Of a stretch of DNA of 57,437 bases, positions 47,599 to 57,383 are shown in pieces. Source of the DNA: an uncultured Oscillospiraceae bacterium. Its GTDB lineage: Bacteria > Bacillota > Clostridia > Oscillospirales > Acutalibacteraceae. A model generated the notes under the pieces. That model did not search any database, was not told where the DNA came from, and worked only from the letters and a program-made list of their open reading frames with translations. Positions within the stretch are counted from its first letter, which is position 1, and every line of letters begins with the position of its first letter. Made by a program: the position numbers and the translations under genes. Location of the stretch: the NCBI GenBank assembly GCA_959601025.1, contig CAUGOD010000018.1, positions 1 to 57,437 of the forward strand. The letters run 5' to 3'.

Positions 47599-49254
47599 AT
47601 GATGAGGAAACATTTTACAAAAAGGCGCGTGCTTGCCCTGCTGGGCGCCACGGTGCTGTCGGCGCTGGTATTTTGGTTCATGCTGCCGGCGATTAATCCG
47701 ATCGACCCGAATTTCTGGTCGTTTTTACTGATCGCCGCTGCGGCGTATGCCGTCGCCGTATGGTTCACCGGCGCTAAACAGTCTTTTTCGCCGGTTTCGG
47801 TGAAAACCGGAAAAGGCAAAAACGCGCCGGAGGTAGAGTTCCACCTCCCCAAGACAAAGGGCGCGAAGATTGCCGTCGGTGTGCTGCTGGGCGGGCTGCT
47901 GCTGGCCGGCGTGCTGTGGCTGATCGGCCAGCCGATTTTCAACGCCTCGCGGTATAAAAACCTGCTGGTTCGGGAAGAGGGGAATTTCACCGAGGATGTC
48001 GCGGAGCTTTCCATGAACCAGATTCCGGTCGTGGACCGGGATACCGCCCAGCGGCTGGGCGCACGGAAGCTTGGCGAAATGTCCGATCTGGTCTCCCAGT
48101 TCGAGATCGCGCCGGATTACACCCAGATCAACCTGCGCGACAAGCCGGTGCGGGTAACGCCGCTGGTATACGGCGACATCATTAAATGGTTCAACAACAG
48201 CAGCGAGGGCGTCCCCGCCTATATCGAAGTAGACATGGCGACCCAGGACACCACGCTGGTGCGGCTGGAGCAGGGGATGAAATATTCCCCCTGCGAATAC
48301 CTGCTCCGCGATCTGGGGCGGCATCTGCGTTTTCACTATCCCACCAAGATTTTTGACAATTATTCCTTTGAGGTGGGCGAGGACGGCGTCCCCTACTGGG
48401 TCGCGCCGACTATCCGGTACCGGATCGGGGTCTGGGGCGGCCGGGACATTGGGGGCGCGGTACTGGTGAACGCAGTTACCGGCGAACATCGTTATTATCC
48501 GGTGGAGGAGATTCCCTCGTGGGTGGACCAGGTCTACCGCGCCGATATCGTGATGGAGCAGCTTAATTACAACGGTAAGTTCCAGGACGGCTTTTTCAAC
48601 TCGTATTTCGGGCAGAAGGGCGTACTCCGTGCGACCGAAGGGTACAACTATATTGCGGTGAACGACGACGTGTACCTGTACACCGGCATGACCTCGGTGG
48701 CGAGCGATCAGTCCAACGTCGGCTTTGTCCTGATCAATATGCGCACCAAGGACACCAAGTTCTACAGCGTACCGGGCGCGGAGGAACTGTCCGCCATGTC
48801 CTCCGCCGAAGGGCAGGTACAGCATCTGAATTATACTTCCACTTTCCCCCTGCTGCTGAATGTGGCGGAGCGGCCGACCTATTTCATGTCTCTGAAGGAC
48901 GCGGCCGGGCTGGTTAAAATGTACGCCTTTGTGGATGTGGAACGATACCAGCTGGTCGGCACCGGCGGGACGGTGGCCGACGCCCGGGCCAGCTATGTGA
49001 AGGCGCTCACCCAGGAAGAGGACGTCGAAACGTCCGGCGGCGAGAGCAAAACCGGCGTGGTGGCGAAGGTGACCGCCGCCGTGGTGGACGGCAATACCAA
49101 ATATTACTTTATGCTGGAGGGGGAGGACACGGTGTATGCAGCCCCCATCAAGGTGTCCGACCGGCTGGCCTTCCTCTCGGCGGGGGACAGCCTGACCTTC
49201 CGCTATACAGGCGACCCGGCGGCGGGAACCTGTGAAGTCCTGTCCATCGAATAA
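47599..49254 (+). CDS. Large membrane-anchored protein of unknown function
   Basis: A 551-aa protein with three TM helices in the first 111 residues (about 10-30, 39-57 and 90-111). A large soluble part follows, with a recurrent pattern of strands and aromatic residues: LVYGDIIKWFNNSSEGVPAY, HYPTKIFDNYSFEVGEDGVPYWVAP, RIGVWGGRDIGGAVLVNAVTGEHRYYPVEEIPSWVDQVY and EGYNYIAVNDDVYLYTGMTSV. The YWVAPTI and TGxxxxYxxxxxPxWVD segments recur in uncharacterised clostridial proteins, sometimes with CvpA-like or Tat-signal annotations I cannot confirm. ATG at 47599 (or 47602) has AAAGGA 9 nt upstream. It is followed by a terminator, so not co-transcribed with trkA. Confidence 0.78.
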   Translation: MMRKHFTKRRVLALLGATVLSALVFWFMLPAINPIDPNFWSFLLIAAAAYAVAVWFTGAKQSFSPVSVKTGKGKNAPEVEFHLPKTKGAKIAVGVLLGGLLLAGVLWLIGQPIFNASRYKNLLVREEGNFTEDVAELSMNQIPVVDRDTAQRLGARKLGEMSDLVSQFEIAPDYTQINLRDKPVRVTPLVYGDIIKWFNNSSEGVPAYIEVDMATQDTTLVRLEQGMKYSPCEYLLRDLGRHLRFHYPTKIFDNYSFEVGEDGVPYWVAPTIRYRIGVWGGRDIGGAVLVNAVTGEHRYYPVEEIPSWVDQVYRADIVMEQLNYNGKFQDGFFNSYFGQKGVLRATEGYNYIAVNDDVYLYTGMTSVASDQSNVGFVLINMRTKDTKFYSVPGAEELSAMSSAEGQVQHLNYTSTFPLLLNVAERPTYFMSLKDAAGLVKMYAFVDVERYQLVGTGGTVADARASYVKALTQEEDVETSGGESKTGVVAKVTAAVVDGNTKYYFMLEGEDTVYAAPIKVSDRLAFLSAGDSLTFRYTGDPAAGTCEVLSIE

Positions 49255-49268
49255 TCCCGTAAAGAAGC

Positions 49269-49311
49269 CTGTGCAGACGGGCGAGGAGGCTTCCCGTCCG
49301 TACAGTTTTTT
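49269..49311 (+). terminator. Intrinsic terminator after 47599-49254
   Basis: CTGTGCAGACGGG pairs with CCCGTCCGTACAG (one mismatch, one G-U), followed by TTTTTTCC. Confidence 0.85.
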
Positions 49312-49450
49312 CCATGGACGAAAGGTCCCGATTGGATTGTTTCCAAAGAATGGCCGGTGATTCCGTTCTGGTTTCCCTGCCGGAGAGGGCCGGCGTCCGG
49401 TTTTGGTGGAATCTACAAAAATGGCTGGCAAAAAAGAGAAACGTTCCCTC

Positions 49451-49480
49451 TTGACGAAACCGGCAAAAGGGAGCATTATA
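49451..49480 (+). promoter_or_regulatory. Promoter of the trkA-trkH operon
   Basis: TTGACG (49451-49456), 18-nt spacer, ATTATA (49475-49480), about 72 nt before the trkA ATG. The 298-nt gap was checked for a c-di-AMP (ydaO-type) riboswitch; none was recognised. Confidence 0.55.
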
Positions 49481-49552
49481 TAGCCGTTAACGACACCCCG
49501 CGCGGTTTGTTTCCATCGTGCGAATCATGGAAGAAAGGCCGGTTGCTTTGCT

Positions 49553-50959
49553 ATGAAAATCATCATTGTCGGGGACGGAAAGATGGGTTTCGCCCTCTCG
49601 CAGCGTCTGTCCGACGAGGGCCACGACATCGTTATCATCGACAACAACCCGGCGGTGCTCCGCCTGTCCAGCAATACGCAGGACGTCGGCTGTATCTGCG
49701 GCAACGGGGTGGACAGCGACGTGCAGAAGGAGGCGGGAGTCCCTTCCGCCGATCTGCTGATCGCCGTTACCTCGCAGGACGAGATCAACATCATCTGCTG
49801 CCTGATTGCGAAAAAACTGGGGGCTAAGCATACCATCGCCCGGGTCCGCAGCCCCGAATACGGCAAAACCCTGCTTTTCATGCGGGAGGAGCTCGGCCTT
49901 TCCCTTACCGTGAATCCGGAGTTGGCCGCCGCCGCCGAGATTTCCCGCGTGCTGCGGTTTCCCTCCGCGATGCGGGTGGACTTTTTCGCCAAGGGAAAGG
50001 TGGAAATGGTCGAATTCAAGGTGCCGGGGGGCAGTCCTCTGACCGGGCTGGCGCTGCGGGACCTCCCGGGTACGCTCCGGGTACGGGTGCTGGTCTGCGC
50101 CGTCCAGCGGGACGGGCAGGCGTTTATTCCCTCCGGGGATTTCGTGCTTCGGACGAACGACCAGGTCAGTATTACCGGCACGCCGCCGGACATTTCCCGT
50201 TTCTTCAAAAGCTGCGGACTGCTCACCCAGAAATCCCGGAGCGTCATGATCGTGGGCGGCGGAAAGACCAGCTATTACCTGTCGGGTATGCTGTCTGAGA
50301 TGGGAATGCAGGTCAAGGTCCTGGAGGCCAACGCCAACCGCTGCGCCGAGCTGTCCGAGGCGCTGCCGAAGGTGATGGTGATCAACGGCGACGGCTCGGA
50401 TCGTGAGATCCTGCAGGAAGAAGGGATCGACGAAACCGACGCGCTGGTTGCTCTGACCGGGCTGGACGAGGAAAACGTGGTGATCTCGATGTACGCCCTT
50501 TCCCGCAAGGTGGGAAAGGTCATCACCAAAATCAACCACATCAGCTTCGGTGAAATTCTGGAGAAGGCGGGGATCGACTGCGTAATCACCCCTCACCGCA
50601 TCGCGGCGAACCGGATTCTGCGGTATGTCCGGGGTATGCAGGCTTCGCTCGGCAGCCGGATCGAATCCCTCTACCGTATCATCAACGACCAAGCGGAGGC
50701 GCTGGAATTCCGCGCCCAAAAGGAATTCCGCGGCATCGGTATCCCGCTGAAGGACCTGAAGCTGAAAAAGGAACTGCTGGTCGCCTGTATCCTGCGGGAC
50801 AATAAGCTGATTTTCCCCGGCGGCGGGGACTGCATCTACGAGAGGGACAGCGTGATCATCATTACGACCCGGACCGGGCTGGACGACCTGGACGACATCC
50901 TCCAGCCGGGAGCGCTGTCTGCCGGCGGGGTGGAGAAAAAGGTGGAACGGACGCCGTGA
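49553..50959 (+). CDS. trkA: Trk potassium transport NAD-binding subunit
   Basis: A 468-aa peripheral gating subunit of a Trk K+ uptake system. It has two tandem RCK modules. The first Rossmann domain starts KIIIVGDGKMGFALSQRLSDEGHDIVIIDNNP; the second (about 225-350) starts SVMIVGGGKTSYYLSGMLSEMG. Each is followed by a TrkA-C domain (about 135-218 and 380-465). In such proteins NAD(H) or ATP binding, and often c-di-AMP at TrkA-C, gates the channel subunit. The stop overlaps the trkH start by 4 nt (GTGA). Ribosome site GAAAGG lies unusually far from the ATG (about 15 nt). Confidence 0.93.
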   Translation: MKIIIVGDGKMGFALSQRLSDEGHDIVIIDNNPAVLRLSSNTQDVGCICGNGVDSDVQKEAGVPSADLLIAVTSQDEINIICCLIAKKLGAKHTIARVRSPEYGKTLLFMREELGLSLTVNPELAAAAEISRVLRFPSAMRVDFFAKGKVEMVEFKVPGGSPLTGLALRDLPGTLRVRVLVCAVQRDGQAFIPSGDFVLRTNDQVSITGTPPDISRFFKSCGLLTQKSRSVMIVGGGKTSYYLSGMLSEMGMQVKVLEANANRCAELSEALPKVMVINGDGSDREILQEEGIDETDALVALTGLDEENVVISMYALSRKVGKVITKINHISFGEILEKAGIDCVITPHRIAANRILRYVRGMQASLGSRIESLYRIINDQAEALEFRAQKEFRGIGIPLKDLKLKKELLVACILRDNKLIFPGGGDCIYERDSVIIITTRTGLDDLDDILQPGALSAGGVEKKVERTP

Positions 50960-52395
50960 ATATTCGGATGGTTCTGCGTATCCTCGGTCATGTGCTGGGG
51001 GCGGAGGCGGTGCTGATGCTGCTTCCCCTGTTGGTTTGCCTGATTTATGGGGAGAATCCCTTTCCATTTCTGATTTGTGTTCTTGGGCTTGGCGTGATTA
51101 CCGCTCTGCTGTGGCTGATCAAGCCGCGCAGCCGCTCCCTGTTCGCACGGGAGGGTTTCCTCGCGGTTTCGCTGGCATGGGTGCTGGTTTCTCTGGCGGG
51201 GGCGGTCCCCTTTGTGCTGGGCGGGGCGATTCCTTCCTATATCGACGCGCTGTTTGAAACGGTTTCCGGCTTCACTACCACCGGCGCGAGCATCCTGCGG
51301 GATGTGGAATCCCTGCCTCGCGGGCTGCTGTTCTGGCGGAGCTTCACCCACTGGATCGGCGGCATGGGGGTGCTGGTATTTATCATGGCCGTGCTCCCCA
51401 TGGCGGGGGATCGCTCCATGCATCTGATGCGGGCGGAGGTGCCGGGCCCGTCGGTGGGAAAGTTGGTTCCCCGTGTCCGCCATACGGCGCTGCTGCTGTA
51501 CGCGATCTATCTTACGCTGACCATTCTGGAGATTGTTTTTCTCCTTGCCGGCGGGATGCCGCTTTTCGACAGCCTCGTTCACGCGTTCGGTACGGCGGGC
51601 ACCGGCGGCTTTGCCATCAAAAACGCCAGTATCGCGGCATATGGCAGCCCCTATCTGCAAGGGGTTATCGGCGTGTTCATGCTGCTGTTCGGCGTAAACT
51701 TCAACCTGTATTTTCTGCTGCTGATGCGGGATTTTAAGCAGGTGCTCAAAAGTGAGGAGCTGCGGGTATATCTGCTGATCGTCGCGGCGTCGGTCGGTAT
51801 GATTACCCTAAACATTCTTCCGGCGGTCGGCGGAGCGGGGACAGCGTTCCGGGAGGCGTTTTTCCAGGTCAGCTCCATTATCACCACCACCGGCTATGCG
51901 ACGGCGGACTATACCCTGTGGCCCACTTTTTCCCAGACCATTTTGTTCCTGCTGATGGTGATCGGCGCGTGCGGTGGTTCCACCGGCGGCGGAATGAAGA
52001 TATCCCGCCTGATTATCCTGGTCAAAAAGTGCGGACGGGAGCTGATCCGGCTGGTACATCCCCGCGCCGTCAGCACAGTCCGGCTGGACGGGAAGGCCGT
52101 GGACAGCCAGACAAGTCACGACGTGGGAATATTCTTTATCGCCTATATGGGAATTGTCGGCGGGATGACCCTGCTGGTTTCCCTTGACGGCTTCGACTTC
52201 ACCACCACGATCAGCGCGGTGACGGCCTGCATGAGCAATATCGGCCCCGGGCTGGGCGTGGTGGGGCCGTCCGGGAATTTCGCGGATTTTTCCATTCTGT
52301 CCAAGCTGCTGCTCTCGGTCACCATGCTGCTCGGCCGATTAGAGATATTCCCCCTGCTGCTTACCCTGACCCCGGTGATTTATCGGAAAAAGTAA
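50956..52395 (+). CDS. trkH: Trk potassium transport membrane subunit
   Basis: A 479-aa K+ channel-like transporter subunit (TrkH/KtrB superfamily), with the four M1-P-M2 repeats. The selectivity-filter loops are SGFTTTGAS, GTAGTGGFAI, ITTTGYAT and SNIGPGLG. Also seen are HWIGGMGVLVFIMAVLP and CGGSTGGGMKISR, the intramembrane loop typical of TrkH. GTG start overlaps trkA stop. With TrkA it imports K+ for osmotic and pH balance. A terminator follows. Confidence 0.93.
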   Translation: MNIRMVLRILGHVLGAEAVLMLLPLLVCLIYGENPFPFLICVLGLGVITALLWLIKPRSRSLFAREGFLAVSLAWVLVSLAGAVPFVLGGAIPSYIDALFETVSGFTTTGASILRDVESLPRGLLFWRSFTHWIGGMGVLVFIMAVLPMAGDRSMHLMRAEVPGPSVGKLVPRVRHTALLLYAIYLTLTILEIVFLLAGGMPLFDSLVHAFGTAGTGGFAIKNASIAAYGSPYLQGVIGVFMLLFGVNFNLYFLLLMRDFKQVLKSEELRVYLLIVAASVGMITLNILPAVGGAGTAFREAFFQVSSIITTTGYATADYTLWPTFSQTILFLLMVIGACGGSTGGGMKISRLIILVKKCGRELIRLVHPRAVSTVRLDGKAVDSQTSHDVGIFFIAYMGIVGGMTLLVSLDGFDFTTTISAVTACMSNIGPGLGVVGPSGNFADFSILSKLLLSVTMLLGRLEIFPLLLTLTPVIYRKK

Positions 52396-52396
52396 A

Positions 52397-52467
52397 GGAA
52401 CAGCCGCCGGAACGCGGAAATTCCCGGTTTGCGGGAGAAGTTCGCGGTCCGCGGGGTTCCTTTTTTT
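52397..52467 (+). terminator. Intrinsic terminator after trkH
   Basis: GGAAC...GTTCC closes a branched structure containing TCCCG/CGGGA, followed by TTTTTTT (52461-52467). Confidence 0.72.
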
Positions 52468-52602
52468 CTGTCGTATTGGTAGAATCGGAGGCGTACGGAG
52501 GGGCTTCCGTGGCTGTATCGCACGTGAAACAAAAGAAAGAGACGGAAGGAACCCTGTATCCGGATTTTTTGCGCCGCGGAAAGGCGCGGAAGGGAGAGCT
52601 CC

Positions 52603-53829
52603 ATGGAGAAGAAAACCCTTGGCCGGTTTCTGGCGGCTCTGAGAAAATCCGCCGGTTTGACGCAGCAGGAGGTGGCGGACCGGCTCAACGTGTCCAATAA
52701 GGCGGTAAGCCGATGGGAGCGGGACGAGTGCGCGCCCGACCTGACGTTGATCCCCGTTATTGCAGAAATGTTCGGCGTGACCGCCGACGAGCTGCTCCGG
52801 GGCGAGCGGAACCGCTCGGGGGAACCGCCTAAGATTCGGGGAGAAAACCAGCTCCGGCTTTTGGCGAAGCGCGCCGTGTCCCGATTCATCATGACCATTC
52901 TGATCGCCCTGGCGCTGACCCTGCTCGGGCTGGTGTGTCTTTTTGGCATCGCCTATGGCTTTTACCGGCCGGTGATCGGAATCGCCGTCCTGCTGCTGTT
53001 TGTGATCGTCAGCGTGCTTCTCTCTGTAGCCGCCGTCCTGCGGTTGAAGGAATCCACGGCGAACGGGTTGCCGGAGGATTTGAGCCCGGTGCTCGCCGGG
53101 GAGTGGGAGAGGCCGCTTGCGCGCTATTCCTACGCCGCCCTTTTCACGAATCTGGCGGCGGTGCTTCTGGCGGTTCCGTTCGCGCTGTTCAGCGACAGCA
53201 TTTTTGTGGACAGCGTCGTATCGTTGGACGGTTACCTGTCCTGCCTGCCGTTTATTTTCCTGGCGTTGGCCGTGTTATTCCGTGTCAGCTACGCGCCCTA
53301 CTGCGCGCGGCTCTTGGGCAAAAAATCCGGGAAGCCTGGCCCGAATAAAGCGGTAAGAAGATTGAACGGTATACAGGGCGGGCTGGCGGCGGCCGCTCTC
53401 CTCGCTCTGGAAGCGACAATCTGGAATGGTGTTCCCGGAGGACTGGCCATGCCGGAATTCACAAACGTTGTCCTTGCCGCCCTCTTCTTCGTTTTTCTGG
53501 CGCTGATGCTGGCGGCGATCCCGGTATACGCCGTCCGGCACAGGGCTAGTAGGCGATGGATATTGTTTTCCGGCGTGCGGAACGCCGTACTGGCGGCGGA
53601 TGTGCTTTTCATCCTTGGAACGCGCAGCATCTCCTGGGAGGAGGGAGGATCGGTATCAGTCTACCTGAATTTTCCGGCGGTGTCGATCGGTCTCCTAGCT
53701 GCGGCGGCTGTTCTTCTGTTATCCTATTGGTTCAGCCCCGCGCGGCGAGAGGACTGTCCCCAATGCCCAAAAGAATGCAATACGAAATGTGCTTCCGGCA
53801 AAGAAGCGACGGTTAATTGGTTTAAATAA
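52603..53829 (+). CDS. XRE HTH-membrane fusion protein
   Basis: A 408-aa protein. Residues 1-66 are a Cro/C1 helix-turn-helix (GRFLAALRKSAGLTQQEVADRLNVSNKAVSRWERDECAPDLTLIPVIAEMFGVTADELLRG). The rest has about nine or ten TM segments from residue 90 on. The C-terminus holds CPQCPKECNTKCASGKE (four cysteines, possibly a metal or redox site). Such HTH-membrane proteins are widespread in Clostridia, and may sense membrane or small-molecule signals and regulate nearby transporters (not proven). AAGGGAG lies about 6 nt before the ATG. It is next to, but convergent with, the MATE gene. Confidence 0.86.
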   Translation: MEKKTLGRFLAALRKSAGLTQQEVADRLNVSNKAVSRWERDECAPDLTLIPVIAEMFGVTADELLRGERNRSGEPPKIRGENQLRLLAKRAVSRFIMTILIALALTLLGLVCLFGIAYGFYRPVIGIAVLLLFVIVSVLLSVAAVLRLKESTANGLPEDLSPVLAGEWERPLARYSYAALFTNLAAVLLAVPFALFSDSIFVDSVVSLDGYLSCLPFIFLALAVLFRVSYAPYCARLLGKKSGKPGPNKAVRRLNGIQGGLAAAALLALEATIWNGVPGGLAMPEFTNVVLAALFFVFLALMLAAIPVYAVRHRASRRWILFSGVRNAVLAADVLFILGTRSISWEEGGSVSVYLNFPAVSIGLLAAAAVLLLSYWFSPARREDCPQCPKECNTKCASGKEATVNWFK

Positions 53830-53840
53830 TAACACAGGCA

Positions 53841-53889
53841 TGAAAAAACACTTGCGGGCCATAAAGCGTGACCCGCAAGTGTTTTTTCA
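53841..53889. terminator. Bidirectional terminator
   Basis: An 18-bp perfect stem (TGAAAAAACACTTGCGGG with its complement), A and T tracts on both sides, between convergent genes 52603-53829 and 53968-55398. Confidence 0.9.
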
Positions 53890-53967
53890 AGGGGAGATGG
53901 GGGAGGCCGCAAAAGGAATTTATGCAGTCTCCCCCTTTTATTTCTGTCAAGGCTGTGTTTCCTTGTC

Positions 53968-55398
53968 TTAATCGTCCACCAGATGATGGGCGTACCATTT
54001 GTCGCCCCGGCAGCGGAGCTGGAATATGAGGGAACGGACGCCCCATTCGCAGACCATTGCGATCCATACGCCGGTCACGCCGAAGGGCAGCACAATGCCG
54101 AGAATATAGCCGAAGGCCACCCGAAACAGCCACATCGAGAGCATCGACGCGACGGAGGTAAAGCGGGAATCCCCCGCCGCCCGCAGGGCGGAAGGTGTGA
54201 CAAAGCTGGTCGACCAGAGGAACGGACTGGCGGCCACCGTGAAAACCGTGATGAAATAGATCGTGGGGACGATCTCCTGCGGCGGGGAGAACAGCTTCAC
54301 AATCCAGGGGAGGAAGGGCATCAGCACCGCCATAGTGACCACATAGCTCAGCGAGCCGAGCCAGAGGAAGGCGTGGATGAATTTCCGGGCGTCCCGGATG
54401 TTTCGCCGGCCCATGCACTGTCCGACCACCGTAACCACCCCGAGGTTGCAGGCGTTCGCTCCCATCTGGAAAAGCAGGACCAACGAGCTGACGATTGCGT
54501 TCACCGCCATGGACAGGGTGCCGAGCTGGACGACGAAGGTCTGGGTCAGAATTTTGCCGCCGTTGAAGAACATCTGCTCCGCCGCAAAGGGCAGGCCGAT
54601 GAACAGAATTTTTTTGATGGTGGGAAAATGAAACCGGAGCAAATCGAGCAGACGGACGTCCAGAGAATGGTTAAACCGGATCAGGTACAAAAGCGAGCAG
54701 ACCATCCCGAGCAGGCGGGAAAGGAACAGGGAAATCACCATTCCCCAGATTCCCCCATGCAGCAGGGTGATAAACACCAGGTTCAGCGCCACATAGGAGC
54801 CGTTGGTAATCATGGACAGCCACAGGGAGGGGCGGGTATCCGCCACCCCGCGCAACGCGCCGCAGACCGCCTCCACAATCCCGATAAAGGGATAGGTGAC
54901 GCAGCTGCCGATCAGGTAGATACGGGCGTTGCTCATTACGTCCGGCTCCGCCTTACCGAACAGGAGGCCGAGCACCGGCGTGTGAAACAGAATCATCAGC
55001 GCTCCCACTGCGAGGGAAACCAGCGCCACGGCGGAGACCGACTGCGCGGCGGATTTTTCCACCATCGGCCCGTTCCCCGCTCCTTTGTACTGCGCGACGA
55101 TCACGGTGCCGCCGGTTGCAATGGCGATGAACACGTTCAGCAGAAAAATGTTGACCGAATCCACCATGCTGACGGCGCTGACAGCCGCCATGCCGGAGGA
55201 ACTGATCATCGCCGTATTCAGCAGACTGAGCAGGATGATGAACGCCTGGTCGACGAAAATCGGTAGGAGGATGGCGATTACCTGCCGGTAGTGCATGGTC
55301 TCCCCTGACAGGAATTTGTTCATAAACTGATCGCCCCGCCGTTTCGCCAGAAACACCCGGCGGCGGACGCGATGCTGAAAGCTGTTATCTGCGGACAC
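53968..55398 (-). CDS. MATE family efflux transporter
   Basis: A 476-aa MATE exporter with 12 TM helices and an N-terminal basic extension (about 25 residues). Seen: ILLPIFVDQAFIILLSLLNTAMISSSGMAAVSAVSMVDSV (TM1-TM2), the AVCGALRGVADTRPSL loop, GLPFAAEQMFFNGGKILTQTFV (second-half TM7) and SALRAAGDSRFT. It exports cationic compounds using Na+ or H+. GTG start at 55398 is supported by GGAAGG 6 nt upstream. Substrate unknown; the neighbouring HTH-membrane gene is a possible regulator (inference). Confidence 0.9.
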   Translation of the reverse strand: MSADNSFQHRVRRRVFLAKRRGDQFMNKFLSGETMHYRQVIAILLPIFVDQAFIILLSLLNTAMISSSGMAAVSAVSMVDSVNIFLLNVFIAIATGGTVIVAQYKGAGNGPMVEKSAAQSVSAVALVSLAVGALMILFHTPVLGLLFGKAEPDVMSNARIYLIGSCVTYPFIGIVEAVCGALRGVADTRPSLWLSMITNGSYVALNLVFITLLHGGIWGMVISLFLSRLLGMVCSLLYLIRFNHSLDVRLLDLLRFHFPTIKKILFIGLPFAAEQMFFNGGKILTQTFVVQLGTLSMAVNAIVSSLVLLFQMGANACNLGVVTVVGQCMGRRNIRDARKFIHAFLWLGSLSYVVTMAVLMPFLPWIVKLFSPPQEIVPTIYFITVFTVAASPFLWSTSFVTPSALRAAGDSRFTSVASMLSMWLFRVAFGYILGIVLPFGVTGVWIAMVCEWGVRSLIFQLRCRGDKWYAHHLVDD

Positions 55399-55735
55399 GG
55401 ATAGCCTTCCTTTCCCACGGATTTCCTTCCAGAGGCCATTATAGCACCGAGGGGAGAAGGATTACAAGCAAAAATGTAAACGATTTCTCAATTTTGTCAA
55501 CGTGGCGCAAATGATCGCTATCGATACGGACGGCGAAAAACAGACTTGCGGGGACGAAAAGGGATGGAAGGATACAACAGGGAGCTTCCGCTTAGACGGC
55601 CGTTTTCACGCGGGATTAATCCGCGAAAAACCGGGGTAGACTATAAAGAAAGAACCAGGCCGAAAGCAGGGTCCGCCAGATGGACTCCGGTCCGCTTCGG
55701 CTGTCGTAAAACTCATTACTACAGGAGGAATGGTC

Positions 55736-57358
55736 ATGCGCCGTCGGTCAATCGGTATTTTTCTGCTGGTCCTCGTCCTGATGGGCGGGCTGATGCTGCG
55801 GCTGTACGATCTATCCGGGCAGAACCTTTCCCAGGCGGCCGACCAGCAGGCCGGACTAACCGTCACGGTGGCGAACGTCCGGGGGACGATCTACGACGCC
55901 AATCTCCGCCCCTTGGTGAACGCGGAGACCGAATACCGGGTCAGCCTGACCGCCAGTCCGGAGACGCTCGCCGCCGTATCCTCCTGCCTGGACGCCGCGG
56001 CGCTGGAAACGCTCACCGAGCGGCTGCAGGAGGGAAAACCGGTCGCCGCGGTTTTGGACAGCCTGCCCTCCCCGGCGGACGGACTCGCTGTATTTGAAAC
56101 GCCGGTGCGGTATTCCGAGCCGCTGCTCGCGCCCCATGTCCTGGGATATCTGGATGGGGACGGCCTGCACGGCGCGACCGGGGCGGAACTGGTGTTCGAC
56201 GAACGGCTGAACGATTGCGCCGGCAAGGCGGAGACCACCTATACCGTGGATGCGACCGGCCGTCCACTGCAGGGGATTGCTCCCACCCTTTCCAACACGT
56301 TAGGCCGGGCGAAGGCGGGGGTGGCGCTCACCATCGACGCGGATATCCAGAAGATCGCGGAAAATGCGGCCAGACAGTATATCCGCAAGGGGGCGGTGGT
56401 GGTGATGGAGCCATCCACCGGCCGGATCGCCGCCATGGTCAGCCTGCCGGACTTTCAGCCCTCCACCGTAGCGGAAAACCTGAACAATACCGACGCGCCT
56501 CTGCTCAACCGCGCTCTGTGCAATTACAACTGCGGGTCGGTATTCAAGATCGTGACCGCCGCCGCTGCGATCGAGGCGGGAATTCCCCTTTCCACCTCGT
56601 TCGACTGCGCCGGCAGCCTGGACGTGGGTGGGATCACCTTTCACTGCCACAACCGGCTCGGGCACGGCGGCCTGACGATGACGCAGGCCTTTGCCCAGTC
56701 CTGCAACCCGTATTTCATCCGGCTCGCTCAGCGGATGGGCGGGCAGACGCTGTATGCGATGGCGGTTGCGCTGGGCTTCGACCGTCCCGTTATTCTGGCG
56801 GAGGGCTGGAAAACCGCCCGCGCCGTTCTTCCCTCCGAAACCGAACTGCTCTCCCCGGCGGCGGTCGCAAACCTTTCCTTTGGGCAGGGGGCGCTGATGG
56901 CCACGCCGGTGCATATCGCCCAGCTGGTCGCCGCCGTGGTGAACGACGGGAACATCGTCCGCCCCACTCTTCTCAAGGGGATGGTGGACGAGAACGGGGC
57001 GCTGACCGAGGAACCAGTCTCTCCCGCGCAGTCCGCCTTTTCCGCCTCCACCGCCCGCACCCTGCGGGAACTGATGAAAACGGTGGTGGAGGAAGGCACC
57101 GGCCGGTCGGCCCGTCCCTTTGAGCTGGGAGCCGGCGGCAAGACCGGCACGGCGGAAACCGGATGGGAGCAGGACGGAAAAGAGGTCGTGCAAAGCTGGT
57201 TCGGCGGGTTCTATCCGGCGGAGAATCCGGAATATGTCGTGGTGGTGCTGGCGGAGGATGCGGAAAACACCGATGGCAAGTCCTCGCCGGTGTTTAAGAA
57301 AATCTGCGAGGAGCTGACTATGCTGCAAAAGGAGCGGGAGCTTTCCGAGGAAAAATAG
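55736..57358 (+). CDS. Class B penicillin-binding protein (SpoVD/PBP2-type transpeptidase)
   Basis: A 540-aa peptidoglycan transpeptidase. Seen: one N-terminal TM (7-24), a short dimerisation domain with NVRGTIYDANLRPLVN (48-62; RGTIYDRN-like) and ATGAELVFDERL (147-158). The transpeptidase domain has Ser268-Val-Phe-Lys271 (SxxK), Ser322-Cys-Asn324 (SxN) and GGKTGTAE (KTG, about 465-470). The residues before the SxxK are YNCG, rather than the usual YEPG or YPPG. No PASTA domain is present. ATG at 55736 is set by AGGAGG 7 nt upstream. It stands alone, not in a mur or mre cluster; a sporulation (SpoVD) or accessory PBP role is possible. The 337-nt gap upstream (55399-55735) shows no clear promoter pair or structure. 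Confidence 0.9.
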   Translation: MRRRSIGIFLLVLVLMGGLMLRLYDLSGQNLSQAADQQAGLTVTVANVRGTIYDANLRPLVNAETEYRVSLTASPETLAAVSSCLDAAALETLTERLQEGKPVAAVLDSLPSPADGLAVFETPVRYSEPLLAPHVLGYLDGDGLHGATGAELVFDERLNDCAGKAETTYTVDATGRPLQGIAPTLSNTLGRAKAGVALTIDADIQKIAENAARQYIRKGAVVVMEPSTGRIAAMVSLPDFQPSTVAENLNNTDAPLLNRALCNYNCGSVFKIVTAAAAIEAGIPLSTSFDCAGSLDVGGITFHCHNRLGHGGLTMTQAFAQSCNPYFIRLAQRMGGQTLYAMAVALGFDRPVILAEGWKTARAVLPSETELLSPAAVANLSFGQGALMATPVHIAQLVAAVVNDGNIVRPTLLKGMVDENGALTEEPVSPAQSAFSASTARTLRELMKTVVEEGTGRSARPFELGAGGKTGTAETGWEQDGKEVVQSWFGGFYPAENPEYVVVVLAEDAENTDGKSSPVFKKICEELTMLQKERELSEEK

Positions 57359-57383
57359 AGGAAGAAGCGCCGCCCGGTTTTCC

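Noticed and set aside
49312..49552. ydaO-type c-di-AMP riboswitch before trkA
   Set aside because: None of the conserved core strings could be recognised; only an ordinary promoter is seen.
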